DNA of 64,000 bases from Rhodococcus ruber NBRC 15591 (GCF_001894945.1 NZ_BCXE01000016.1:1-64000); one strand, 5' to 3'. Numbered from the stretch's first letter, positions 17,083 to 26,909 are shown. The notes: generated from the letters alone by a model not told the origin. Numbers and translations are program-made.

Positions 17083-19185
17083 GTGTCGATCACAGACGAG
17101 ATCCGCTCCCTCACCCAGGCAGTGCACCCCGCCGACTGGACCGACCTCGACACCAAGGCCGTCGACACCGCCCGCGTGCTCGCCGCCGACGCGGTCCAGA
17201 AGGTGGGCAACGGGCACCCCGGCACGGCGATGAGCCTTGCCCCCGTGGCCTACACGCTGTTCCAGAAAGTGATGCGGCACGACCCGACCGACCCGCACTG
17301 GGTGGGACGGGACCGGTTCGTGCTCTCGTGCGGACACTCGAGCCTGACGCTGTACATCCAGCTGTACCTGTCGGGGTACGGGCTCGAACTCGCCGACCTC
17401 GAGGCGCTGCGCACGTGGGGTTCGAAGACGCCGGGCCACCCCGAGTTCGGGCACACCGCGGGGGTGGAGATGACCACCGGCCCGCTCGGGCAGGGCCTGG
17501 CCTCCGCCGTGGGCATGGCGATGGCGGCGCGCCGGGAGCGCGGCCTGTTCGATCCGGACACCGCGACCGGCGCGAGCCCGTTCGACCACCACATCTACGT
17601 CCTCGCCTCCGACGGCGACATCGAAGAGGGCGTGACGTCGGAGGCCTCGTCCCTCGCGGGCGTGCAGCAGCTCGGCAACCTGATCGTCTTCTACGACGAC
17701 AACAAGATCTCCATCGAGCACGACACGGCGATCGCCCTCGGTGAGGATGTCGCCCAGCGCTACGAGGCCTACGGCTGGCATGTGCAGACCGTCGAGGGCG
17801 GCGAGAACGTCACCGCGATCCTCGACGCCGTCGAGGCCGCCAAGGCCGTCACCGACAAGCCGTCGCTCGTCGTGCTGCGCACGATCATCGGCTACCCGGC
17901 GCCGACCAAGATGAACACCGGCGACGTGCACGGCGCCGCCCTCGGCGCCGAGGAGGTCGCCGCCGTCAAGACCGCCCTCGGGTTCGACCCGGAGCGGCAC
18001 TTCGACGTCGACCCGGCGGTGATCGAGCACACCCGCGGCGTCGTCGAGCGCGGCGCGGCGGCCCGCACCGCATGGCAGGCCGAGTTCGACGCCTGGGCCG
18101 GCCGGGAGCCGCAGCGCAAGGAACTGTTCGACCGGTTGCAGGCCGGGGAGTTCCCCGCCGGCTGGACCGAGGTCCTGCCCACCTACGAGCCGGCCGCCAA
18201 GGGCCCGGCCACCCGTAAGGCGTCCGGCAGCGCCCTCGCCGCGCTCGGCCCGGTGCTGCCCGAGCTGTGGGGCGGTTCGGCCGACCTGGCGGGCTCGAAC
18301 AACACCACGATCCCCGGCTCGGACTCGTTCGGCCCGGTGTCGATCTCCACGAAGGACTGGAACGCCCAGCCCTACGGGCGGACGCTGCACTTCGGTGTGC
18401 GCGAGCACGCGATGGGTTCGATCCTCAACGGCATCGCCCTGCACGGCCCGACCCGCCCCTACGGCGGCACCTTCCTGGTGTTCAGCGACTACATGCGTCC
18501 CGCCGTGCGGCTCGCCGCGCTCATGCAGACCCCGGCGATCTACGTGTGGACCCATGACTCGATCGGTCTCGGCGAGGACGGCCCGACCCATCAGCCGGTC
18601 GAGCACCTCACCGCGCTGCGCGCGATCCCGAATCTGGCCGTGATCCGTCCCGGCGACGCGAACGAGACCTCGTTCGCGTGGGCCGCGGCGCTGGAGAACA
18701 AGACCGGCCCGACCGCCCTGGCCCTGACCCGCCAGGATGTGCCGGTGCTCGCGGGCACCCGGGAGAAGGCCGCCGAGGGCCTGCCCCGCGGCGCGTACGT
18801 GCTCGCCGAGGCGTCCACCGGCACGCCCGAGGTGATCCTGCTCGGCACCGGCTCCGAGCTGCAGCTCGCCGTCGCCGCCCGCGAGGTACTCGAGGCCGAC
18901 GGTGTGCCCACCCGCGTGGTCTCCGTGCCGGTCCTCGACTGGTTCCTCGAGCAGGACCAGGCGTACCGCGACGAGGTGCTCCCGCCGGCGGTGCGTGCGC
19001 GTGTCTCCGTCGAGGCCGGACTGGCGATGCCGTGGCACCGCCTGCTCGGCGACGCCGGCGAGGCCGTCTCGCTCGAGCACTTCGGCGCCTCCGCCGACCA
19101 CAAGACCCTGTTCCGCGAGTTCGGCATCACCGCCGAGGCCGTCGTCGACGCCGCCCGCCGCTCGCTGACCCGAGTGAAGGGATGA
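17083..19185 (+). CDS. tkt: transketolase
   Basis: Thiamine-diphosphate enzyme (700 aa) of the non-oxidative pentose phosphate pathway. Order of landmarks: the N-terminal [30 protein letters not shown], the ThDP-binding stretch beginning [14 protein letters not shown] and ending near YDDNKISIE, then the pyrimidine-binding part with [18 protein letters not shown] and the C-terminal domain ([14 protein letters not shown]). An AGGAG ribosome site (17069-17073) precedes GTG 17083. First gene of a five-gene pentose-phosphate operon; its stop overlaps an upstream ATG of tal. Confidence 0.97.
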   Translation: MSITDEIRSLTQAVHPADWTDLDTKAVDTARVLAADAVQKVGNGHPGTAMSLAPVAYTLFQKVMRHDPTDPHWVGRDRFVLSCGHSSLTLYIQLYLSGYGLELADLEALRTWGSKTPGHPEFGHTAGVEMTTGPLGQGLASAVGMAMAARRERGLFDPDTATGASPFDHHIYVLASDGDIEEGVTSEASSLAGVQQLGNLIVFYDDNKISIEHDTAIALGEDVAQRYEAYGWHVQTVEGGENVTAILDAVEAAKAVTDKPSLVVLRTIIGYPAPTKMNTGDVHGAALGAEEVAAVKTALGFDPERHFDVDPAVIEHTRGVVERGAAARTAWQAEFDAWAGREPQRKELFDRLQAGEFPAGWTEVLPTYEPAAKGPATRKASGSALAALGPVLPELWGGSADLAGSNNTTIPGSDSFGPVSISTKDWNAQPYGRTLHFGVREHAMGSILNGIALHGPTRPYGGTFLVFSDYMRPAVRLAALMQTPAIYVWTHDSIGLGEDGPTHQPVEHLTALRAIPNLAVIRPGDANETSFAWAAALENKTGPTALALTRQDVPVLAGTREKAAEGLPRGAYVLAEASTGTPEVILLGTGSELQLAVAAREVLEADGVPTRVVSVPVLDWFLEQDQAYRDEVLPPAVRARVSVEAGLAMPWHRLLGDAGEAVSLEHFGASADHKTLFREFGITAEAVVDAARRSLTRVKG

Positions 19186-19190
19186 TCCCG

Positions 19191-20327
19191 ATGACCCAGC
19201 AGGTAACCCAGAACGCGAATCTCGTCCAGCTCTCGGCCGCCGGGGTGTCCGTGTGGCTCGACGACCTGTCCCGGGACCGCATCGAGACCGGCAACCTCGC
19301 CGAGCTGATCGCCACCCGCAGCGTCGTGGGTGTGACCACCAACCCGTCGATCTTCCAGGCGGCGCTCAGCAAGGGCCACGTCTACGACGCCCAGGTCCGG
19401 GAGCTCGCGCTGGCCGGCGCCGATGTGGACACCACCATCCGCACCGTCACCACCGACGACGTGCGCTCCGCGTGCGACGTCCTGGCCCCGGTGTTCGAGG
19501 CCAGCGACGGTGTCGACGGCCGGGTCTCCATCGAGGTCGACCCGCGGCTGGCGCACTCCACCGACGCGACCGTGCAGCAGGCGATCGAGCTGTGGCGCAT
19601 CGTGGACCGGCCCAATCTGCTCATCAAGATCCCCGCGACGGTGGCCGGCCTGCCGGCCATCGCCCGCGTGATCGGCGAGGGCATCAGCGTGAACGTGACG
19701 CTGATCTTCTCGGTCGAGCGCTACGAACGGGTCATCGAGGCCTATCTGGACGGTCTGACCGCCGCCAAGTCGGCCGGGCACGAGCTGTCGACGATCCACT
19801 CGGTGGCCTCGTTCTTCGTCTCCCGCGTCGACACCGAGATCGACGCGCGGCTCGACGCGATCGGCACCCCCGAGGCGCTGGCACTGCGCGGCAAGGCCGG
19901 CGTCGCCAACGCCCGCCTGGCGTACGCGGCGTACCGCCGGGCGTTCGAGTCCGGGGCCCGGTTCGAGCAGCTCGCCGCGGCCGGTGCGCGTCCGCAGCGC
20001 GCCCTGTGGGCGTCGACCGGGGTGAAGAACCCCGACTACTCGGACACCCTGTACGTCACCGAACTGGTCGCCCCGAACACGGTCAACACGATGCCGGAGA
20101 AGACCCTCGAGGCCGTCGCCGACCACGGCGAGGTCACCGGCGACACGGTCACCGGTACCGAGAAGGCGGCCGAGAACGTGTTCTCCGCGCTGTCGACGAT
20201 CGGGGTGAACCTGCCCGAGGTGTTCCGCAAGCTCGAGGACGAGGGCGTCGAGAAGTTCGAGGTGTCCTGGAACGAGCTGCTCGCCGCCACCTCCGAGCAG
20301 CTGATCGCGCACGGCGCGAAGAGCTGA
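19191..20327 (+). CDS. tal: transaldolase
   Basis: Class I aldolase (378 aa) that transfers a dihydroxyacetone unit between sugar phosphates. The Schiff-base lysine is in NLLIKIPAT, and [11 protein letters not shown]-type ([13 protein letters not shown]) and [17 protein letters not shown] motifs are present. Two ATG codons compete: 19182 overlaps the tkt stop as ATGA, but GAAGGG ends just before it, leaving no spacing; ATG 19191 has about 9 nt spacing and gives [15 protein letters not shown], so I prefer it. Second gene of the operon. Confidence 0.96.
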   Translation: MTQQVTQNANLVQLSAAGVSVWLDDLSRDRIETGNLAELIATRSVVGVTTNPSIFQAALSKGHVYDAQVRELALAGADVDTTIRTVTTDDVRSACDVLAPVFEASDGVDGRVSIEVDPRLAHSTDATVQQAIELWRIVDRPNLLIKIPATVAGLPAIARVIGEGISVNVTLIFSVERYERVIEAYLDGLTAAKSAGHELSTIHSVASFFVSRVDTEIDARLDAIGTPEALALRGKAGVANARLAYAAYRRAFESGARFEQLAAAGARPQRALWASTGVKNPDYSDTLYVTELVAPNTVNTMPEKTLEAVADHGEVTGDTVTGTEKAAENVFSALSTIGVNLPEVFRKLEDEGVEKFEVSWNELLAATSEQLIAHGAKS

Positions 20328-20331
20328 CGCG

Positions 20332-21873
20332 GTGCGCGGACCCGAGACGGCGGCGTGGGTCAATCCACTCCGGGACGAGCGTGATCGTCGGCTACCCCGG
20401 ATCGCCGGGCCGTGTGCCCTGGTGATCTTCGGGGTCACCGGCGACCTCGCCCGCCGCAAGCTGATGCCGGCGGTGTACGACCTGGCCAACCGCGGTCTGC
20501 TGCCGCCCGGGTTCGCGCTCGTCGGCTTCGCGCGACGGGACTGGGCCGACGAGGACTTCGGTCAGGTCGTGCACGATGCCGTGAAGGCCAACTCGCGCAC
20601 CAAGTTCCGGGAGGAGGTGTGGAACCGTCTGGCCGAGGGCATCCGGTTCGTGCAGGGCAGCTTCGACGACGACGCCGCGTTCACCGAACTCGCCTCGACG
20701 CTGGCCGAGCTGGACAAGGCCCGCGGCACGGGCGGCAACCACGCCTTCTACCTGTCCATCCCGCCGAACGCGTTCCCGGTGGTGTCCGCACAGCTCAAAC
20801 GGTCCGGACTCGCGATCGCGCAAGACGGCACCTGGAGCCGGGTGATCATCGAGAAGCCGTTCGGTCACGACCTGACGAGCGCCCAGGAACTGAACCGGCT
20901 GGTCGCCGCGGTGTTCCCCGAGGAGGCGGTGTTCCGCATCGACCACTACCTCGGCAAGGAGACGGTGCAGAACATCCTGGCGCTGCGATTCGCGAATCAG
21001 CTGTTCGATCCGCTGTGGAACGCGCACTACGTCGACCACGTGCAGATCACGATGGCGGAGGACATCGGTCTCGGCGGCCGCGCCGGCTACTACGACGGCA
21101 TCGGCGCCGCCCGGGACGTGATCCAGAACCACCTGCTGCAGCTGCTCGCGTTCATCGCGATGGAGGAACCGATCAGCTTCGACCCGGCGGAGTTGCGGGC
21201 GGAGAAGATCAAGGTGCTGTCCGCGACCCGGCTCGCCGAGCCCCTCGACGAGACCACCGCGCGCGGCCAGTACATCGCCGGCTGGCAGAACGGCGGGCAG
21301 GTCGTCGGTCTGCACGAGGAGCAGGGCTTCGCCGCCGACTCGACCACCGAGACCTACGCGGCGATCACCTGCGAGATCGACACCCGCCGCTGGGCCGGAG
21401 TGCCGTTCTACCTGCGCACCGGCAAGCGTCTGGGCCGGCGCGTCACCGAGATCGCGATCGTGTTCAAGCGGGCCCCGCACCTGCCGTTCGACCAGACGAT
21501 GACCACCGAGCTCGGCCAGAACGCCCTCGTCATCCGCGTGCAGCCCGACGAGGGGGTCACCCTCCGCTTCGGTTCCAAGGTGCCCGGCTCGAGCATGGAG
21601 GTCCGCGACGTCAACATGGACTTCAGCTACGGCCAGGCGTTCACCGAGTCCTCCCCCGAGGCGTACGAGCGGCTGATCCTCGACGTGCTGCTCGGCGTGC
21701 CGTCGCTCTTCCCTGTCGACGACGAGGTCGAGCTGTCGTGGAGGATCCTCGACCCGGTGCTCGAGCGCTGGGCGGCGCACGGCAAGCCCGAGCCGTACGA
21801 GGCCGGCACCTGGGGGCCGTCGTCGGCCGACGAGATGCTCCGCCGCTCGGGCCGCGAATGGAGACGCCCGTGA
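20332..21873 (+). CDS. zwf: glucose-6-phosphate 1-dehydrogenase
   Basis: A 513-aa enzyme of the oxidative pentose phosphate pathway making 6-phosphogluconolactone and NADPH. The coenzyme motif is VIFGVTGDLARRKLMPAVYDLA and the substrate site is the signature RIDHYLGKETVQN; EKPFGHDL also matches. It starts at GTG 20332, 4 nt after the tal stop, with only a weak purine-rich site, so reinitiation after tal is likely. The stop overlaps opcA as GTGA. OpcA, next door, is its assembly factor in actinobacteria. Confidence 0.97.
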   Translation: MRGPETAAWVNPLRDERDRRLPRIAGPCALVIFGVTGDLARRKLMPAVYDLANRGLLPPGFALVGFARRDWADEDFGQVVHDAVKANSRTKFREEVWNRLAEGIRFVQGSFDDDAAFTELASTLAELDKARGTGGNHAFYLSIPPNAFPVVSAQLKRSGLAIAQDGTWSRVIIEKPFGHDLTSAQELNRLVAAVFPEEAVFRIDHYLGKETVQNILALRFANQLFDPLWNAHYVDHVQITMAEDIGLGGRAGYYDGIGAARDVIQNHLLQLLAFIAMEEPISFDPAELRAEKIKVLSATRLAEPLDETTARGQYIAGWQNGGQVVGLHEEQGFAADSTTETYAAITCEIDTRRWAGVPFYLRTGKRLGRRVTEIAIVFKRAPHLPFDQTMTTELGQNALVIRVQPDEGVTLRFGSKVPGSSMEVRDVNMDFSYGQAFTESSPEAYERLILDVLLGVPSLFPVDDEVELSWRILDPVLERWAAHGKPEPYEAGTWGPSSADEMLRRSGREWRRP

Positions 21874-22778
21874 GGATGCAGCTGCGCAACGCCACCGCGA
21901 TCGACATCAGCAAACAGCTCGTCCAGCTGCGGCAGACCGGCGGCATCGTCACGCAGGGGCGCGTGCTCACCCTGGTGGTGTGCACCGACGGTCCACGCGG
22001 CCTCGAGGCCGCGATCACCGCGGCCATCGGGGCGTCGCGGGAGCATCCGTGCCGCGTGATCGTCGTCGGCCGCGGCCGCGCGGGCGACGAACCGCGCATG
22101 GATGCGGAGATCCGCATAGGCGGTGACGCCGGGGCCTCGGAGGTGCTGATCCTCGCGTTGCACGGCCCGCTCGCCGACCACCAGGAATCGGTGATCGTGC
22201 CGTTCCTGCTGCCGGACACCCCGGTGGTGGTGTGGTGGCCGAACACCCCTCCCGAGGTGCCGGCGGCGGACCCGGTGGGGCGGCTCGCCGTGCGACGCCT
22301 GACCGATGCGACGAACTCGTCGCGCCCGATGACCGAGATCGTCTCGCGGCTGTCCGGCTACACCCCCGGCGACACCGACCTCGCGTGGGGCCGGATCACG
22401 TATTGGCGGGCGCTGCTCGTCTCCGCGCTCGACCAGCCACCGTTCGAGCCGGTCGAGTCGGCGCTGGTATCGGGACTCGGCAGCGAACCGGCGGTGGATC
22501 TGCTCGCGGGCTGGCTCGCGAGCCGTATCGACGGCCCGGTGCACCGCGCGGTGGGCGATCTGCGGGTCGAGTTGCGCACCCGAACCCAGACGATCTCGCT
22601 CGAGCGGCCTCAGGACGGGCGCGTGGCCACGCTGCGGCGCACCGGCAAACCCGATTCGCTGATCACGCTCGCACGCCGCGACTCCTCGGAATGCCTCGCC
22701 GAGGAACTGCGGCGGCTCGATCCCGACGAGGTGTACCACGCGGCCCTGACGGCCCTGTCGAAGGTGGAATATGTCTGA
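21870..22778 (+). CDS. opcA: OpcA, glucose-6-phosphate dehydrogenase assembly protein
   Basis: A 302-aa protein of the OpcA family, which in cyanobacteria and actinobacteria activates or assembles Zwf. The visible core contains TLVVCTDGPRGLEAAITAAIGASREHPCRVIVV, VIVPFLLPDTPVVVWWPNTPP and a C-terminal DSSECLAEELRRLDPDEVYHAAL. The start GTG 21870 overlaps the zwf stop and has GGAG at good spacing; ATG 21876 is an alternative. It overlaps pgl by 8 nt. The zwf-opcA-pgl order is conserved with Rv1447c-Rv1445c. Confidence 0.94.
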   Translation: MRMQLRNATAIDISKQLVQLRQTGGIVTQGRVLTLVVCTDGPRGLEAAITAAIGASREHPCRVIVVGRGRAGDEPRMDAEIRIGGDAGASEVLILALHGPLADHQESVIVPFLLPDTPVVVWWPNTPPEVPAADPVGRLAVRRLTDATNSSRPMTEIVSRLSGYTPGDTDLAWGRITYWRALLVSALDQPPFEPVESALVSGLGSEPAVDLLAGWLASRIDGPVHRAVGDLRVELRTRTQTISLERPQDGRVATLRRTGKPDSLITLARRDSSECLAEELRRLDPDEVYHAALTALSKVEYV

Positions 22779-23538
22779 CGCGCGCCACATCTCCGGGAAC
22801 GTCCACGTGCGGCGCTTCGAGTCGGGCGACGAGCTCGCGCGGGCGGCCGCCGCAGCGTTCGTCGAGACCGTGGTCGCCGCGCAGCGCGACCGCGGCCACG
22901 CCGCGGTGGTGCTGACCGGCGGCGGCACCGGCATCGCCGTGCTCGACGCGGTCCTGCGGGCTCCCGGCGGAATCGACTGGTCCGCGGTCGACGTGTACTT
23001 CGGCGACGAGCGGTACCTGCCGCCGGGCGATCCCGAGCGCAACGAGGTCCAGGCCCGCGCGGCGCTGCTCGACCACGTGCCGCTCGATCCGGCGCGGGTG
23101 CACGCGATGCCCACCCTCGACGAGGCCGGGGCCGGTTCCCCCGAGTCGGCGGCCCGCGCGTACGCGCAGGTGCTCGCCGCGAACTCCTCCGACGGCAGCA
23201 CCCCCGAGTTCGACGTGCACCTGCTGGGGATGGGCGGCGAGGGACACGTCAACTCGCTGTTCCCGCACACCGACGCGGTGCGCGAGCAGGATCGCTTCGT
23301 CGTCGGCGTCGACGACTCCCCCAAGCCGCCCGCCGCGCGGGTCACGCTCACCCTCCCGGCGGTCCGCCGTGCCCGGCAGGTGTGGCTCCTCGTCACCGGC
23401 GCGGCCAAGGCCGAGGCCGTCGCGGCCGCGGTGGGCGGCGCCGACGCGGTGGACATCCCGGCCGCCGGGGCGCGGGGCCGCGAACAGACCGTGTGGTTCC
23501 TCGACACGGAGGCCGCCGCGGCGCTGCCCGCGGGCTGA
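22771..23538 (+). CDS. pgl: 6-phosphogluconolactonase
   Basis: A 255-aa SugB/DevB-type lactonase that hydrolyses the Zwf product. Typical motifs are VLTGGGTGIAVLDAVL, WSAVDVYFGDERYLPPGDPERNEVQAR, HLLGMGGEGHVNSLFPHT and the substrate lid KPPAARVTLTLPAVRRARQVWLLVTGAAKAEAV in two adjacent stretches. The start ATG 22771 lies inside the end of opcA (8-nt overlap). Last gene of the pentose-phosphate operon; no strong hairpin follows. Confidence 0.96.
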   Translation: MSDARHISGNVHVRRFESGDELARAAAAAFVETVVAAQRDRGHAAVVLTGGGTGIAVLDAVLRAPGGIDWSAVDVYFGDERYLPPGDPERNEVQARAALLDHVPLDPARVHAMPTLDEAGAGSPESAARAYAQVLAANSSDGSTPEFDVHLLGMGGEGHVNSLFPHTDAVREQDRFVVGVDDSPKPPAARVTLTLPAVRRARQVWLLVTGAAKAEAVAAAVGGADAVDIPAAGARGREQTVWFLDTEAAAALPAG

Positions 23539-23883
23539 CCGTCACCACCGCCGCCCGTCCCGGTCGGGTCCGCCGGACCGCGGATCCGGGGGCACACGGC
23601 CGTCGGTCACGCCGCAACGCAGGCGTGCCGCCCAGCTCGGATTGCGGGTCGCGCGCAGCCCGGTGAGGCGGCCACGGCGGCATCGCTCCGTCCTACGGTC
23701 CATCGCGAAGCTCCTCCCCTACGGTGTTCCCTGCCCAGTTCGGTGTTCCCAGTTCCGTGTTCCCTGCCCAGTTCGACGCCGCGGCCACCCCCGCGGTTCC
23801 CGCGGGACGGCCCGGCGCATACCCGGCGGGCTGCGCTCCGGCGGACCACAATGGGGACAGCACTGCGTGGAAAGGAGCCTTCG
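23539..23883. other. 345-nt intergenic stretch after pgl
   Basis: No convincing gene. An open frame in the SRPBCC gene's phase extends left to about 23743, but its translation is arginine/proline-rich with no family signal. The stretch holds a 33-bp-spaced direct repeat at 23724-23774 and ends with a good ribosome site (AAAGGAG, near 23872) for the next gene. I see no clear promoter or terminator. Confidence 0.5.
23724..23774. repeat. direct repeat GTGTTCCCTGCCCAGTTC with a shortened middle copy
   Basis: The 18-mer is identical at 23724-23741 and 23757-23774. Between them (about 23743-23755) a shortened copy reads GTGTTCCC-AGTTC, lacking the central TGCCC. The period is 33 bp. Confidence 0.85.
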
Positions 23884-24366
23884 ATGAGCACCCCGACCAC
23901 CGTCCTGGGCGAGATCCGGCCCGAGCACGGCTGTCCGGACGGGTCCTCCCTCGTCACCCTGCACTACGTGCGCAGCTTCGCCCTGCCGGTCGGCGAGGTG
24001 TGGGCGGCGCTGACCGACCGGCTCGAACACTGGTACGGACGGTGGACGGGCGACCCCGCCTCGGGACGGGTGCAGCTGACGATGACCGACGAGCACGACA
24101 CGGCGACGACGGACGTGCGGATCCTGCGCTGCGACCCGCCCCACGTCCTCGTCGTCGACCAGGACGGGTGGCAACTCGAGCTCACGACGAAGCAGGTGGG
24201 GGTCGTCACCACCCTCGAGTTCTCGCACCGGCACGTCCCGCGGTCGGAGACCTCGGAGATCGGTCCCGGCTGGCAGTACTACCTCGACCGGCTCGACGCC
24301 GTGCTCGGCGGCCGGGCCCTGCCGCACTGGGAGGGCTACCTCGAACTCGCCGACGAGTATCGGTGA
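23884..24366 (+). CDS. SRPBCC (START/AHSA1-like) family protein
   Basis: A 160-aa protein with the SRPBCC pattern: an N-terminal beta strand (LVTLHYVRSFALPVGEVWAALTD), a following LEHWYGRWTGD helix and loop, alternating strands and a C-terminal helix (GPGWQYYLDRLDAVLGG) ending ALPHWEGYLELADEYR. Such proteins bind hydrophobic ligands or act as ATPase co-chaperones; the ligand is unknown. ATG 23884 is set by AAAGGAG at about 7 nt. It lies in an accessory block between pgl and ppc, 89 nt before the alkylsulfatase. Confidence 0.85.
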   Translation: MSTPTTVLGEIRPEHGCPDGSSLVTLHYVRSFALPVGEVWAALTDRLEHWYGRWTGDPASGRVQLTMTDEHDTATTDVRILRCDPPHVLVVDQDGWQLELTTKQVGVVTTLEFSHRHVPRSETSEIGPGWQYYLDRLDAVLGGRALPHWEGYLELADEYR

Positions 24367-24379
24367 GTCGCGCCCGATT

Positions 24380-24419
24380 CCGGTGATCACCGGCCTGCGC
24401 CGGCAACGTCCTCTACGCT
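24380..24419 (+). promoter_or_regulatory. candidate promoter and operator of the alkylsulfatase gene
   Basis: A perfect 14-bp palindrome CCGGTGATCACCGG (24380-24393) precedes a -10-like TACGCT (24414-24419). The palindrome overlaps the expected -35 position, a usual place for a repressor. A GGGGAGGA ribosome site (near 24440) follows. Confidence 0.5.
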
Positions 24420-24455
24420 CGGGGCACCGCGCAACTTCCGGGGAGGACGGCGGCC

Positions 24456-26342
24456 ATGAGCGCTTCCGGTGCCAGCGAGACCACTCGGCGGAACCTGCAG
24501 GCCGCGGCGGCCACGCTGCCCGCGGACGACGGGCAGGACTTCGAGGATGCGACGCGCGGGTTCGTCGGCCGCAGCGAGCAACGGACGATCACCACCGCGG
24601 ACGGACGCGTGGTGTGGGACCTCGACGCCTACGCGTTCCTCGACGGGCCCGCCCCGCCGACGGCGCATCCGAGTCTGTGGCGGCAGAGCCGGCTGCTCAC
24701 CGAGGACGGCCTGTTCGAGGTGGTGCCGGGGATCTACCAGTTGCGCGGGTTCGACCTGTCGGTGATGACCGTCGTCGAGGGTGACACCGGGGTGATCGTG
24801 ATCGACCCGCTGATCAGCGCGGAGACCGCCGCGGCGGCGCTGACGCTGTACCGGCGGCACCGCGGCGACCGGCCCGTGTCCGGAATGATCTACACCCACT
24901 CCCATGTCGACCACTTCGGTGGCGTCGAGGGGGTGCTCGACGCGGAACTCGTCGCGGCCGGGACGGTCCCGGTCGTCGCCCCGGCCGGGTTCCTCGAACA
25001 TGCGGTGTCGGAGAACCTGTTCGCGGGCACGGCGATGTCGCGGCGCTCGGGTTACATGTACGGGGCGGCGCTCGGGAAGGGGCCGGCCGGTCAGATCGGT
25101 GCCGGGCTGGGCCAGACCACGTCGGCCGGCACCGTCACGCTCATCGCGCCGACCGTCGACATCACCGCGACCGGGCAGGAGCTCACCGTCGACGGGGTAC
25201 GGATGGTCTTCCAGCTGACCCCCGGCACCGAGGCCCCCGCCGAGACGAACATCTGGTTCCCCGAGCGGCGCGCGCTGTGCGCGGCCGAGAATGCCACCCA
25301 CACCATGCACAACATCCTCACGTTGCGCGGTGCGGTGGTGCGCGACGCGCACGCCTGGGGCCACTACCTCAACGAGACGATCGGCCTGTGGGGCGACGCG
25401 CTCGAGGTCGTGTTCGCCTCGCACCACTGGCCGACCTGGGGCCGGGAGCGAGCGCTCGAATTCCTCGCCGTGCAGCGCGACATGTACCTGTACCTGCACG
25501 ATCAGACGGTGCGGATGATGAATCAGGGCCTCGTGGGCGCGGAGATCGCCGAACGGTTCGAGTTGCCCCCGGCCCTGGCGGCGGCGTGGCACACCCACGG
25601 CTACTACGGCTCGGTGAGCCACAACGTCAAGGCGATCTACCAGCGGTACATGGGGTGGTACGACGGCAACCCCGCCAACCTGTGGGCCCATCCCCCGGCC
25701 GAGGCCGCCCGCCGGTACGTCGACGCCATGGGCGGCGCCGACGCCGCCCTCGCCGTCGCGCGAGGTGCCTTCGAGGAGGGCGACTACCGCTGGGTGCTCG
25801 AGGTCTGCAAACATCTGCTGTTCACCGACGACACCGATCAGGCCGCCCGGGACCTGCAGGCCGACGCGATGGAGCAACTCGCGTACGGCGCCGAGAACGG
25901 CACCTGGCGCTGCGTCTATCTGGCCGGCGCGAAGGAACTCCGCGAGGGAATCTTCGGGTCGCCGGTGCAGTCCTCGGGCGACTTCCTCGATGCGCTGACC
26001 GTCCCGCAGCTGTTCGACAGCCTGGCGGTGCGGGTGGACGGACCCCGCGCGTGGGATCTGCAGCTGGTGATCACGTGGGTCCTGACCGACCTCGGGACCA
26101 CGTATCTCACGGAACTGCGCCACGGCGTGCTCAACCATCGGACCGTGCCCGAGCCGCCGCCGGACAGCACCGTGTTCACCCTCACCCGCCGCGCCCTGAT
26201 CGGTGCCCTCACCGGGCAGCTGGATGCGGCGGCGGCCCTCGCGGACGGGACGATCGCGGTGACGGGCGACCCGACAGTGGTGGCCCGGCTCGTCGAGGTA
26301 CTCGCACCGGTGGATCCGGACTTCGCGATCGTCACGCCCTGA
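24456..26342 (+). CDS. alkyl/aryl-sulfatase, metallo-beta-lactamase fold (SdsA1-like)
   Basis: A 628-aa class III sulfatase that cleaves primary alkyl sulfates such as dodecyl sulfate to alcohol and sulfate. The binuclear zinc motif THSHVDHFGG gives His148, His150, Asp152 and His153. AENATHTMHNILTLRGAVVRDAHAW supplies further ligands. A dimerisation domain (YMGWYDGNPANLWAHPP, conserved in SdsA1) and a C-terminal SCP2-like lipid-binding domain from about residue 510 follow. No signal peptide is visible, so it is probably intracellular, unlike SdsA1. ATG 24456 follows GGGGAGGA. No sulfate-ester transporter lies nearby. Confidence 0.92.
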   Translation: MSASGASETTRRNLQAAAATLPADDGQDFEDATRGFVGRSEQRTITTADGRVVWDLDAYAFLDGPAPPTAHPSLWRQSRLLTEDGLFEVVPGIYQLRGFDLSVMTVVEGDTGVIVIDPLISAETAAAALTLYRRHRGDRPVSGMIYTHSHVDHFGGVEGVLDAELVAAGTVPVVAPAGFLEHAVSENLFAGTAMSRRSGYMYGAALGKGPAGQIGAGLGQTTSAGTVTLIAPTVDITATGQELTVDGVRMVFQLTPGTEAPAETNIWFPERRALCAAENATHTMHNILTLRGAVVRDAHAWGHYLNETIGLWGDALEVVFASHHWPTWGRERALEFLAVQRDMYLYLHDQTVRMMNQGLVGAEIAERFELPPALAAAWHTHGYYGSVSHNVKAIYQRYMGWYDGNPANLWAHPPAEAARRYVDAMGGADAALAVARGAFEEGDYRWVLEVCKHLLFTDDTDQAARDLQADAMEQLAYGAENGTWRCVYLAGAKELREGIFGSPVQSSGDFLDALTVPQLFDSLAVRVDGPRAWDLQLVITWVLTDLGTTYLTELRHGVLNHRTVPEPPPDSTVFTLTRRALIGALTGQLDAAAALADGTIAVTGDPTVVARLVEVLAPVDPDFAIVTP

Positions 26343-26381
26343 CGTCCGCCTCGGCCGGACCTGCGGTGCACGCGCCGCGGG

Positions 26382-26792
26382 TCAGCCGGGCCGGAGGACG
26401 CCGAAGTCGCCGAGGTCGTGGGAGATGGTGAAGGTGCGCGACGTCAGGCGCCAGCCGTCCCGGGTGCGGACCCACCGGTCGTCGTACTCGCCGAAGCACT
26501 CGTAGCTCGCCCCGGCGGCCGGGCCCGCGCCCACGTGGTGGACGCGGGCGTACGTCAGCGACCGGGCCCGGTCGCCGTCGACCTCGATGCGGTGGTTGCC
26601 CAGCAAGTGCTGCGAGGGTCCGCAGCCGCCGAGATGGGCGCGGACCACGGCGACGATGCCGTCGCGCCCCGCCGCGCCGTAGCCGGTCGCGGAGTCGGTG
26701 AAGGCGGCACCGAGACCGGCCCAGTCCCGGCGGTCGAGGGCGGAGGCGAGTTCGGCGAGCCGTTCGACGATCTGTTCGCGGTCATGAGTCAC
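26382..26792 (-). CDS. SnoaL/NTF2-like family protein
   Basis: A 136-aa protein of the NTF2-like superfamily. It has the N-terminal helix ERLAELASALDRRDWAGLGAAFTDSATGYGAAGRDGIVAVV, a middle strand around HLLGNHRIEVDGDRARSLTYARVHHVG and the end GWRLTSRTFTISHDLGD. This is the pattern of SnoaL-like isomerases, hydrolases or binding proteins; an enzyme activity cannot be assigned. It starts at GTG 26792 and converges on the alkylsulfatase with 39 nt between stops. The neighbourhood suggests an accessory catabolic block. Confidence 0.8.
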   Translation of the reverse strand: MTHDREQIVERLAELASALDRRDWAGLGAAFTDSATGYGAAGRDGIVAVVRAHLGGCGPSQHLLGNHRIEVDGDRARSLTYARVHHVGAGPAAGASYECFGEYDDRWVRTRDGWRLTSRTFTISHDLGDFGVLRPG

Positions 26793-26855
26793 CCGTCCAG
26801 GTGTAGCGGGTCACGGCCGTTCGGCGCGCCGTCGTCCCGCTGAGCGGGCAGCTCC

Positions 26856-26882
26856 GGCCGGTCCGGCCCGGCCGGACCGGCC
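26856..26882. terminator. perfect hairpin downstream of ppc
   Basis: Perfect 13-bp inverted repeat (GGCCGGTCCGGCC / GGCCGGACCGGCC) around a single C, 27 nt after the ppc stop on the minus strand and before the SnoaL-like gene. Such tight GC hairpins usually terminate actinobacterial transcripts. Confidence 0.65.
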
Positions 26883-26909
26883 GCTGCCGCCCCGGCCTGC
26901 TGCCCGGCG

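Noticed and set aside
23743-23883. N-terminal extension of the SRPBCC protein
   Set aside because: The extra residues are low-complexity and derive from the direct repeat; ATG 23884 has a strong ribosome site.
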